Shown in pieces: positions 1 through 5,717 of a stretch of 6,709 nt of DNA. This DNA is from Opitutaceae bacterium (lineage in GTDB: Bacteria > Verrucomicrobiota > Verrucomicrobiae > Opitutales > Opitutaceae). The translations under genes and the position numbers were made by a program. The notes beneath the pieces were generated by a model. That model was given only the letters and a program-made list of their open reading frames with translations, had not been told where the DNA came from and ran no database searches. Numbering within the stretch: the first letter of the stretch is position 1; the number at the start of each line of letters is the position of its first letter. The DNA lies in contig JAISAX010000873.1 of NCBI GenBank assembly GCA_031266495.1, positions 1 through 6,709 on the forward strand, in the 5' to 3' direction.

Positions 1-83
1 CCACGAAACACACGAAAAGACACGAAAAAAAGACCATCCGCTGCTTCAGGTTTCCTTTTCGTGTCTTTTCGTGTGTTTCGTGG
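1..83. repeat. Perfect 28-bp inverted repeat downstream of the methyltransferase gene
   Basis: The arms at 1-28 and 56-83 are exact reverse complements, separated by a 27-nt spacer. Each arm is itself built from three near-repeats of CACGAAA(A) at 2-8, 11-18 and 21-28. It begins 18 nt beyond the stop of the minus-strand methyltransferase gene, so its RNA could fold as a long hairpin and act as a terminator or 3'-end stabiliser. A dispersed intergenic repeat or the end of a small non-autonomous element is equally possible. The left edge coincides with the window edge, so the element may extend further. The inverted repeat is seen directly; its role is inferred. Confidence 0.85.
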
Positions 84-100
84 GCACGATTTTGAGGAAT

Positions 101-1360
101 TCAGGCCAGGGCCAGTTCGGGCTGGGTGGCGGCGGGGGCGTGTGTGGCCTTCAGGGCGCGGATGTGCGGGAGCATGAGGCGGGCGGCTTCGCGCATGACG
201 GGGACGACGACCGAGTTGCCGAATTGCGCGTAGGCGCGGGTGTCGCTGACCGGGATGCGGAACGTATCCGGAAAACCCATCAGGCGGGCGCACTCGCGCG
301 GGGTGAGGCGGCGCGGGTTTTTGCCGGGGCCGCGGCTGAGGAGGATTTCGGAGCCGTCCTTGTAGTAGCGGGCCGAGAGCGTGCGGGCGACGTCGCCGGG
401 CGTGACGAGGCCGAAACCGAAACCGTTGCCGGCGGCGCGGTGTTTTGTGGCGTAGGCTTGCAGGTAGGTCCAGAGTTTGTCGGTGAGCGTGTAGCGGTCG
501 CCGACGGCGGCGCGGTCGCCGGTCGTGTACGGTTCCTCGACGGGTTCGCTGCCATCTTCGGGATGGAGGATGTCGGACAGGGCGGGTTTGACGCGGGGCT
601 TTTCGAGAGCGTCCCAGGTGAAGGCGGTTTTTTCGCGGAAGCCGGCGATGAGGATGCGTTCGCGGTGCTGGGGCACCCAGGCTTGTCCGTCGATCACGCG
701 CCAGTGGATGTCGTAGCCGAGTTCGTCGCGGAGCGTGGCGAGGATGACGCGGAAGGTGTTGCCCTTGTCGTGACTGGCGAGGTTTTTGACGTTTTCGAGC
801 AGGAAGGCGGGCGGGCGCTTTTGGGCGATGATGCGGGCGACATCGAAAAAGAGCGTGCCTTGCGTGGCGCAGGCGAAGCCGTCGGGGCGGCCGAGCGAGC
901 GTTTTTTGCTGACGCCGGCGATGGAGAATGGCTGGCAGGGGAAACCGGCGAGGAGCACGTCGTGGTCGGGCACGTCGGCGGCGGGGTAGGGCACGATGTC
1001 GCCGGTGATCGGGTGGTTTTCGCCGAAATTGGCGCGGTAGGTTTTTTGCGAATACGCGTTCCACTCCGAGGTGAACACGCATTGGCCGCCGGCGGCTTCG
1101 AAACCGATGCGGATGCCGCCAATGCCGGCGAACAGATCGATAAACGTGAACGCCGCCGGTGCGCCGTTTTGCCCCGGGCGGGCGTCGCGAAGGCCGGAGA
1201 GCGCGGTGCCGAGCATGGGCGGGCAGGGGACTTCGCCGGTCTCCCACCGGTTGAGGCTTTTGGTCGTGACGCCGAGCAGGCGGGCGAGCGCGGCGCGCGG
1301 GACATCGCGCCGGACTTGGCGCAGGAGGCGGTGGATTTCGACGGGGCGGAGCGGGCTCAC
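101..1360 (-). CDS. dcm: Dcm/M.EcoRII-like DNA (cytosine-5-)-methyltransferase
   Basis: This 419-aa enzyme is predicted to transfer a methyl group from S-adenosylmethionine to C5 of cytosine in DNA. Motifs appear in the usual order: SAM-binding [10 protein letters not shown] (73-82), catalytic PCQ with Cys142, ENV (189-191), QHRERI (231-236), then [15 protein letters not shown] (326-340) and [11 protein letters not shown] (378-388). The stretch from about 290 to 390 reads very much like E. coli Dcm and M.EcoRII, so CCWGG or a related CCNGG/CCGG site is likely, though inferred. Residues 11-50 look like a helix-turn-helix ([20 protein letters not shown]); such N-terminal domains autoregulate transcription in the related M.SsoII. 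The GTG start at 1360 is chosen because it overlaps the hisC stop (GTGA) and places the helix-turn-helix at the N-terminus. The upstream in-frame sequence is low-complexity Arg/Pro antisense-like peptide overlapping hisC. No Shine-Dalgarno is visible. No restriction enzyme or vsr gene is visible nearby. Confidence 0.93.
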   Translation of the reverse strand: MSPLRPVEIHRLLRQVRRDVPRAALARLLGVTTKSLNRWETGEVPCPPMLGTALSGLRDARPGQNGAPAAFTFIDLFAGIGGIRIGFEAAGGQCVFTSEWNAYSQKTYRANFGENHPITGDIVPYPAADVPDHDVLLAGFPCQPFSIAGVSKKRSLGRPDGFACATQGTLFFDVARIIAQKRPPAFLLENVKNLASHDKGNTFRVILATLRDELGYDIHWRVIDGQAWVPQHRERILIAGFREKTAFTWDALEKPRVKPALSDILHPEDGSEPVEEPYTTGDRAAVGDRYTLTDKLWTYLQAYATKHRAAGNGFGFGLVTPGDVARTLSARYYKDGSEILLSRGPGKNPRRLTPRECARLMGFPDTFRIPVSDTRAYAQFGNSVVVPVMREAARLMLPHIRALKATHAPAATQPELALA

Positions 1361-2502
1361 GGGAGGCGGGAGGGGGGGGAGGAGCGGAGGACGGTGGCGA
1401 GTTCGCGGAGGAGGCGGTCGTTTTGCGGCCCGGTGCCGACGGTGATGCGGATCCAGTCGGGCAGGCCGTAACCGGCCACGGGACGGATGATGACGCCGTG
1501 TTTCTGGAGTTCGGCAAACACGCGGGCGCCGTGGCCGGTCCTGGCGAGGATGAAATTGGCGTGGCTGGGCACGGTTTTGATGTCGAACCCGAACCCGAGA
1601 TCGCGCCCGAGATCGCGCAGGCCGGCTTCCAGTTGCGCGAGGCCGGCGCGGTTGGTGGCGAGGCTGCGCTCGACGAAGTCGCGGTCGTCGAGGGCGGCCT
1701 CGGCGGCGGCCAGGCCGATGGCGTTGACGTTGAAAGGCTGCCGGGCGCGGTTGAGGAGGCCGGCCAGCTCCGGGCTGCAATAGCCGTACCCGACGCGCAG
1801 GGCGGCGAGGCCGTAGATTTTGGAAAACGTGCGCAGGCCGATGACATGCCGGCCTTCGGCGATGAGCGGGCGGATGTCGGCGCGGTAAGCGCCTTCGAGG
1901 AATTCGGCGTAGGCTTCGTCGAGGACGAGCACGACGTGAGGCGGCAGGGTGCGGGCAAAGGCGAGCAGGTCGGCGGCGGGGTTGGCGGTGCCGGTGGGGT
2001 TGTTGGGGCTGGCGACGAAAACGAGTTTCGTGCGCGGCGTGATGGCGGCGGCGAGCGCGGGGAGATCGTGGGTGTGGTTGACGAGCGGCACCTCGACGGG
2101 CTTCGCGCCGAAGAGGAGCGCCACGAGCTTGTAAACGATGAAGGCGGGGTTGCCCATGACGACTTCGTCGCCGGGCCGCAGGAACACGTGGCCGAGGAGT
2201 TCGAGGAGTTCATTGGAACCGTTGCCAATGACAAACTGCGACGGGTCGAGTCCGTACCGGGCGGCGAGTTTCGCGCGCAGGGTCACGCAGCCGCCATCGG
2301 GGTAAAGTGCGGCGTGGCCGAGGGCGGCGGTGGCGGCGGCGACTCCGCGGGGCGAGGGGCCAAGGGCGTTTTCGTTGGAGGCGAGCTTGAGGATGCTGGC
2401 CGGATCGAGCCCGAGTTCACGGGCGACGTCCTCAATGGGTTTGCCCGGTTCGTAAACGGGTTGTCCGAGGATGGCGGGATTGACGAGACCGGTGAGGAGC
2501 AT
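1357..2502 (-). CDS. hisC: Histidinol-phosphate aminotransferase
   Basis: This 381-aa PLP-dependent, fold-type I (class II family) aminotransferase converts imidazole acetol phosphate and glutamate to L-histidinol phosphate and 2-oxoglutarate in histidine biosynthesis, in the cytoplasm. Visible landmarks are the N-terminal [15 protein letters not shown] (17-31), [13 protein letters not shown] (39-51), GNGSNELL (93-100), SPNNPTG (165-171), the cofactor-contacting DEAYAEF (195-201), the Schiff-base lysine K228 in [16 protein letters not shown], and the substrate-carboxylate arginine R352 in IRITVGT. Length and architecture are normal for HisC. The ATG at 2502 is followed directly by the family's typical N-terminus; no good Shine-Dalgarno precedes it. 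The upstream spacer is packed with repeats. The stop overlaps the methyltransferase start by 4 nt. A perfect 12-bp tandem duplication adds RDLGRDLG at 296-303. Other HisC-like aminotransferases (aromatic, cobalamin-pathway) are possible but less likely; no other his gene is present to confirm it. Confidence 0.93.
   Translation of the reverse strand: MLLTGLVNPAILGQPVYEPGKPIEDVARELGLDPASILKLASNENALGPSPRGVAAATAALGHAALYPDGGCVTLRAKLAARYGLDPSQFVIGNGSNELLELLGHVFLRPGDEVVMGNPAFIVYKLVALLFGAKPVEVPLVNHTHDLPALAAAITPRTKLVFVASPNNPTGTANPAADLLAFARTLPPHVVLVLDEAYAEFLEGAYRADIRPLIAEGRHVIGLRTFSKIYGLAALRVGYGYCSPELAGLLNRARQPFNVNAIGLAAAEAALDDRDFVERSLATNRAGLAQLEAGLRDLGRDLGFGFDIKTVPSHANFILARTGHGARVFAELQKHGVIIRPVAGYGLPDWIRITVGTGPQNDRLLRELATVLRSSPPSRLP
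1594..1617. repeat. 12-bp tandem duplication inside hisC
   Basis: CCCGAGATCGCG occurs twice in immediate succession (1594-1605 and 1606-1617). On the coding strand this gives a four-residue in-frame duplication, RDLG-RDLG, at HisC residues 296-303, just before the strand leading to SHANF. It looks like a slipped-strand duplication in a surface segment and should be tolerated because it keeps the frame. Confidence 0.8.
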
Positions 2503-2507
2503 GACGG

Positions 2508-2610
2508 GAAAAGGCTGAAAGACTGAAGGCTGAAGACTGAAGGCTGAAAGGGGAAAGGCTGAAAGCTTGAAAGCTTTCAGCCTTCAGGCCTTCAGGTTTT
2601 CAGCCTTTCT
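2508..2610. repeat. Intergenic cluster of GGCTGAA direct and inverted repeats
   Basis: Almost the whole gap between the HAD gene and hisC is repeats. GGCTGAA occurs at 2513, 2528, 2542 and 2557, spaced 14-15 nt apart, including an exact 14-bp tandem (2521-2534 and 2535-2548). Its complement TTCAGCC follows at 2576-2582 and 2599-2605. CCTTCAGG is tandem at 2581-2588 and 2589-2596. The centre is a 14-bp perfect stem (2555-2568 with 2571-2584); an outer 11-bp pair joins 2510-2520 with 2598-2608. In the minus-strand transcript this would fold into a strong hairpin between HAD and hisC, so it might terminate or attenuate transcription, although no clean U-run follows. It may equally be a dispersed intergenic repeat family. 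Confidence 0.88.
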
Positions 2611-2611
2611 C

Positions 2612-3208
2612 TTAAGTGTGACTGGGGACGATGACGACCTGCATGCCGGCGGCGCGGGCGCCGCGGATGCCGGGTTCGCCGTCCTCGAAGACGAGACATT
2701 TTTCGGGCGGCACGCCCATGCGGCGGGCGGCCTCGATAAAGATGTCGGGCTCGGGCTTGCCCCGGCCGGGAGCGACATCGAGCGGGGTGACGATGATCGG
2801 GAACAGGTCGCGCAGGCCGGCGGCGTCGAGCGCGGGCAGGGCAATTTCGGGGCCGCCGCCGGTGGCGATGGCCATCGGGCGGGTCTTCGGGATGCGGCGG
2901 GCGAAATCGACGACCGGGGCGATATGTTCGAGCTTGTCGAGCCGGTCGAGATAGAGAGCCTCCTTGCGGGAGGCCACGGTTTCGCGGTCGAGGTCGAGCC
3001 GGTAGTGTTTGCCGAGGATTTCCGCGACCTGCACGGTGGAGACGCCGCTGAGGGAATAAAAAAGATCTTCGTTGAGCGAGCCCGGCATGCCGACCCCGCG
3101 CAAGGCTTCGTCCCACGCCAGGTAGTGGACGGGCATCGAGTTAACGAGAGTGCCGTCGAGGTCGAAGATGTAGCCGGCGAAGTCGCCTTCGGGAATGTCG
3201 ATTTTCAT
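2612..3208 (-). CDS. HAD-superfamily phosphatase, beta-phosphoglucomutase/YqaB-like
   Basis: This 198-aa cytoplasmic HAD hydrolase of subfamily IA is predicted to act on a small phosphorylated sugar or similar metabolite. Motif I is FDLDGT with nucleophile D16 and general acid D18, followed by the helical cap (about 24-95). Motif II is AIATGGG with T116, motif III is GKPEPDIF with K151, and motif IV is VFEDGEPGI with metal-binding E175/D176. The stretch RPMAIATG, the KPEPD motif and EDGEPGIRGARAAGM resemble E. coli YqaB (fructose-1-phosphate phosphatase), a normal length match. The ATG at 3208 is chosen because GGAAGG ends 6 nt before it and the family N-terminus starts here. In-frame sequence upstream to 3295 is untypical. 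It sits upstream of hisC on the same strand, so a role as histidinol-phosphate phosphatase can be imagined. However, classical HisB-N belongs to another HAD subclass, so the substrate is left open. Confidence 0.88.
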   Translation of the reverse strand: MKIDIPEGDFAGYIFDLDGTLVNSMPVHYLAWDEALRGVGMPGSLNEDLFYSLSGVSTVQVAEILGKHYRLDLDRETVASRKEALYLDRLDKLEHIAPVVDFARRIPKTRPMAIATGGGPEIALPALDAAGLRDLFPIIVTPLDVAPGRGKPEPDIFIEAARRMGVPPEKCLVFEDGEPGIRGARAAGMQVVIVPSHT

Positions 3209-3378
3209 GCGTTCCCTTCCAGACCACCGCCCGGAGGGCGATGTGGCAACGGCGATTTCAGCCCGGATTTCAGCCCGGAGCCTCCCCTCGGGCACACGTG
3301 AAGTGCGCCCCTGCGTTGTCTTTCGCGTAACATCAGTTCAGTAACATCAGTGAAACATTGAAACGCCGAAACCGATCC
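3209..3378. promoter_or_regulatory. Divergent control region between the HAD gene and opgH
   Basis: These 170 bp separate two divergent genes and must hold both promoters unless either is read from further away. Two short repeats are visible. GATTTCAGCCCG is exactly tandem at 3254-3265 and 3266-3277. GTAACATCAGT recurs at 3327-3337 and 3341-3351, with a 14-nt period, immediately before opgH. A small hairpin (3228-3232 with 3236-3240) lies in the HAD leader. No convincing -35/-10 pair could be read for either direction; TAACAT in the second GTAACATCAGT copy is the nearest to a -10. The 14-nt spacing is not a full helical turn, so an operator pair is only a weak suggestion. Confidence 0.45.
3212..3220 (-). 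promoter_or_regulatory. Ribosome binding site of the HAD phosphatase gene
   Basis: The minus strand reads GGAAGGGAA here, with the GGAAGG core ending 6 nt before the ATG at 3208. It is the only clear Shine-Dalgarno sequence in the window and it decides the start against an in-frame ATG at 3295. Confidence 0.7.
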
Positions 3379-5640
3379 ATGGCCGCACAACGTCCTCTCC
3401 GCCCCCCCACCCCATCCGCCATCCCCGGCGCATCCGCCCCCCCCCCCTCTCCGTCTGCCATCCCCGGCGCGTGCTTCGACCCCTCCACGCTCGACGCCGG
3501 CCGCGTCACCCGGCGCCGCACCCTCATCGCCACGCTCACCCTGCTCCTGCTCGGCCCCGCCGTGCTTCTCATGGCCGATCTCCACTGGCGCAGCGGCGTG
3601 GATACGTGGAAGATGATCCACCTCGTCCTCTTCACCGTGCTCTTCGGCCTCATCGCCTTCGGCGCGGTGCAGGCCGTCATCGGCTACCTGATACGCCGTC
3701 GGCGGCGCGGCCAGCCTGGCGGCGATCCCTGCCGCATCATCCGCAGCCTCTCCGCCGAAGACGATCTCGCGCCGATCGATGCCTCCGTCGCCATCGTCAT
3801 GCCCGTCTGTAACGAAGAGCCCGGCCGCATCCTCGAAGGCCTGCGCGTCATCTACGAATCCCTTCAAAAAACCGGCCAGCTCGACGCCTTCGACTTTTTT
3901 ATCCTCAGCGACTCCAGCGACCCCAACCGCTGGATCGAGGAACAAACCGGCTGGATCGCCCTCACCCGCCAGCTCAACGCCGAAGGCCGCATTTTTTATC
4001 GCAAACGCCGCGTCAACACCAACAAGAAAGCCGGCAACATCGCCGACTTCTGCCGCCGCTGGGGGCGGCACTACCGTTACATGGTCGTGCTCGACGCCGA
4101 CAGCATCATGACCGGCGAAGCCATCACGAAGCTCGCCCGCATGATGGAAAAAAACCCCGCCGTCGGCATCATCCAGACCGTCCCCGAGCTGGTGAACGGC
4201 GAGACGCTCTTCGCCCGCCTCCAGCAATTCGCCAGCCGCCTCTACGGCCCCATTTTCTCCGCCGGCCTCAACTTCTGGCAACTCGGCGAGGCCAACTACT
4301 GGGGCCACAACGCCATCATCCGCCTGGCCCCCTTCATCGAACACTGCTCGTTGCCCGAACTCCCCGGCCGCGAACCCTTCGGCGGGCGCATCCTCAGCCA
4401 CGACTACGTCGAGGCCGCCCTCATGCGCCGCGGCGGCCGGGAAGTGTGGCTCGCGACCGATCTTCCGGGCAGCTACGAGGAATGCCCCGGCAACCTCATC
4501 GATTTCGCCAGGCGCGACCGCCGCTGGCTGCAAGGCAACCTCCAGCACGCCTGGCTCCTCTCCGCGCGCGGCCTGCGCGCCGCCCACCGCGCCCACCTCG
4601 CGCTCGGCATCATGGCCTACCTCGGATCGCCGCTCTGGTTCGCCTTTCTCGCGCTCACCACCGTCATCTCCTGGCGCAACGTCGCCACCGGCCTTACCCC
4701 GTTGCCGGTGGACAGCTTTGCCCGCTACCTCACGCTCACTTTCGCGCAACAGGCGCTCCTTCTCTTCGGCCTCACCCTCGGCCTGCTCTTCCTGCCCAAA
4801 CTCCTCGCGCTGCTCGACCTCCGCCGCCGCCCCGGCTCCGCCGCGCTCTTCGGCGGCTGGAGACGCGCGCTCGCCAGCGTCATCCTGGAAACCGTGCTCT
4901 TCACGCTGATGGCGCCGGTGATGATGCTGTTCCACACCAGGTTCATTTTCATGACACTGGCCGGCCGCGGCGTCGCCTGGGTCACGCAACGTCGCGGCCA
5001 GGACGGCGAACCCGACTGGCGCGAGACCATCCTCACCCACCTCGGCCAGACGCTCCTCGGCGGCGTCTGGCTCGCCGCCGCGCTCCGGATCAACCCCTGG
5101 CTGGCCATCTGGATGTCGCCGATCTTCGCCGGCATCCTGCTGGTGGTGCCGGTCTCGCTGCTCACCGGCCAGCGTTCGCCCGGCCAGCGCCTGCGCCGCC
5201 GGGGCCTCTTCTGCACGCCCAACGAGACCGCCCCGTCCCCCGAACTTGCCGACCTCGCCCGCGCGCTCGCCCCGCCCCCGCCCGACGCGCCCCGCCATGC
5301 GCCCCTGCCCGAACTCGCCGCCGATTACGGCCTCATGCAGGCCGTGCTCGACCCGTACGTGAACGCCGTCCACGTCGCCCTCCTGCGCGAAAAAGACACC
5401 ATGCCTCCGGCCAGCGAGGAGCGCTTCGCCCTCCTCCGCCAGCGCCTCCTGCGCGAAGGCCCCGCGGCCCTCGACCAGCGCGACAAGCTCTCGCTCCTCA
5501 TGGATGCCGAATCGATGATCCTGCTCCACCGCGACCTCTGGTCCGCGCACACCTCCGGCCTCGCCGACTGGTGGCGCCACGCCATCCGCTCCTACAACAT
5601 CGTCGCCCCCGCCCCGCAGACCGCCCTGCACCACCGGTAA
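3379..5640 (+). CDS. opgH: Glucans biosynthesis glucosyltransferase H (OpgH/MdoH)
   Basis: This 753-aa inner-membrane GT2-family enzyme is predicted to use UDP-glucose to build the beta-1,2-glucan backbone of osmoregulated periplasmic glucans and pass it across the membrane. Numbered from the ATG at 3379: two hydrophobic segments (about 48-66, 79-105), then a cytoplasmic catalytic domain with MPVCNEE (141-147), LSDSSDPN (176-183), NTNKKAGN (213-220), DAD (239-241), YWGHNAIIR (307-315), SHDYVEAAL (340-348) and RDRRWLQGN (379-387). Further hydrophobic segments follow at about 405-430, 453-479, 497-518, 555-569 and 574-595, then a cytoplasmic tail. The core reads like E. coli MdoH, but the N-terminal cytoplasmic part is short (about 47 residues), low-complexity Pro/Ala, and holds a PSAIPGA duplication. 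Total length is below the roughly 850 of the E. coli protein. No opgG lies beside it. A TTG at 3358 would add 7 residues; neither start has a clear Shine-Dalgarno. Confidence 0.95.
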   Translation: MAAQRPLRPPTPSAIPGASAPPPSPSAIPGACFDPSTLDAGRVTRRRTLIATLTLLLLGPAVLLMADLHWRSGVDTWKMIHLVLFTVLFGLIAFGAVQAVIGYLIRRRRRGQPGGDPCRIIRSLSAEDDLAPIDASVAIVMPVCNEEPGRILEGLRVIYESLQKTGQLDAFDFFILSDSSDPNRWIEEQTGWIALTRQLNAEGRIFYRKRRVNTNKKAGNIADFCRRWGRHYRYMVVLDADSIMTGEAITKLARMMEKNPAVGIIQTVPELVNGETLFARLQQFASRLYGPIFSAGLNFWQLGEANYWGHNAIIRLAPFIEHCSLPELPGREPFGGRILSHDYVEAALMRRGGREVWLATDLPGSYEECPGNLIDFARRDRRWLQGNLQHAWLLSARGLRAAHRAHLALGIMAYLGSPLWFAFLALTTVISWRNVATGLTPLPVDSFARYLTLTFAQQALLLFGLTLGLLFLPKLLALLDLRRRPGSAALFGGWRRALASVILETVLFTLMAPVMMLFHTRFIFMTLAGRGVAWVTQRRGQDGEPDWRETILTHLGQTLLGGVWLAAALRINPWLAIWMSPIFAGILLVVPVSLLTGQRSPGQRLRRRGLFCTPNETAPSPELADLARALAPPPPDAPRHAPLPELAADYGLMQAVLDPYVNAVHVALLREKDTMPPASEERFALLRQRLLREGPAALDQRDKLSLLMDAESMILLHRDLWSAHTSGLADWWRHAIRSYNIVAPAPQTALHHR
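3437..3447. repeat. 11-nt poly-C tract in the opgH 5' coding region
   Basis: Eleven consecutive C residues encode the Ala-Pro-Pro-Pro stretch near residue 22 of OpgH. A C7 run lies upstream at 3402-3408, and a 14-bp direct repeat GCCATCCCCGGCGC (3418-3431 and 3457-3470) flanks the tract. In the present sequence the reading frame is intact. One extra C would lead to a TAA at 3810-3812, before the catalytic domain. Confidence 0.85.
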
Positions 5641-5717
5641 CCCTCCATCAGCGTTCAGGGAGGTTTCCGGGATGCTTGGTGGTTTGCAGGAAGCGATCAA
5701 CCGCCGCGTCCGCGACA
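5641..5717. other. Convergent spacer, no clear signal
   Basis: This 77-bp gap lies between the ends of opgH and the SGNH hydrolase gene. The best structure is a 5-bp stem (5642-5646 with 5659-5663) followed by TTT, too weak to call a terminator. No small gene is supported here. Confidence 0.5.

Noticed and set aside
71..1471. Plus-strand open frame antisense to the methyltransferase
   Set aside because: Its composition is Gly/Ala/Glu-rich and recognisable C5-methyltransferase motifs lie on the other strand.
1361..1780. N-terminal extension of the methyltransferase to an ATG at 1780
   Set aside because: The added 140 residues are Arg/Pro-rich and entirely overlap hisC in another frame; the GTG at 1360 with GTGA overlap is far more plausible.
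1423..2526. Plus-strand open frame antisense to hisC
   Set aside because: The translation is low-complexity and the minus strand carries all HisC signature residues.
2503..2611. CRISPR array or histidine attenuator in the hisC spacer
   Set aside because: Repeat units are 7-14 bp with no unique spacers of constant length, and no leader peptide with a run of His codons was found.
3209..3295. N-terminal extension of the HAD protein to an ATG at 3295
   Set aside because: The added 29 residues are untypical of the family and encoded by a tandem repeat; the ATG at 3208 has a good ribosome binding site.
2567..3301. Plus-strand open frame antisense to the HAD gene
   Set aside because: No domain is recognisable and the minus strand has the four HAD motifs and a Shine-Dalgarno sequence.
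5642..5663. Possible terminator between opgH and the SGNH gene
   Set aside because: Only a 5-bp stem with a 12-nt loop and three T residues; too weak to call.
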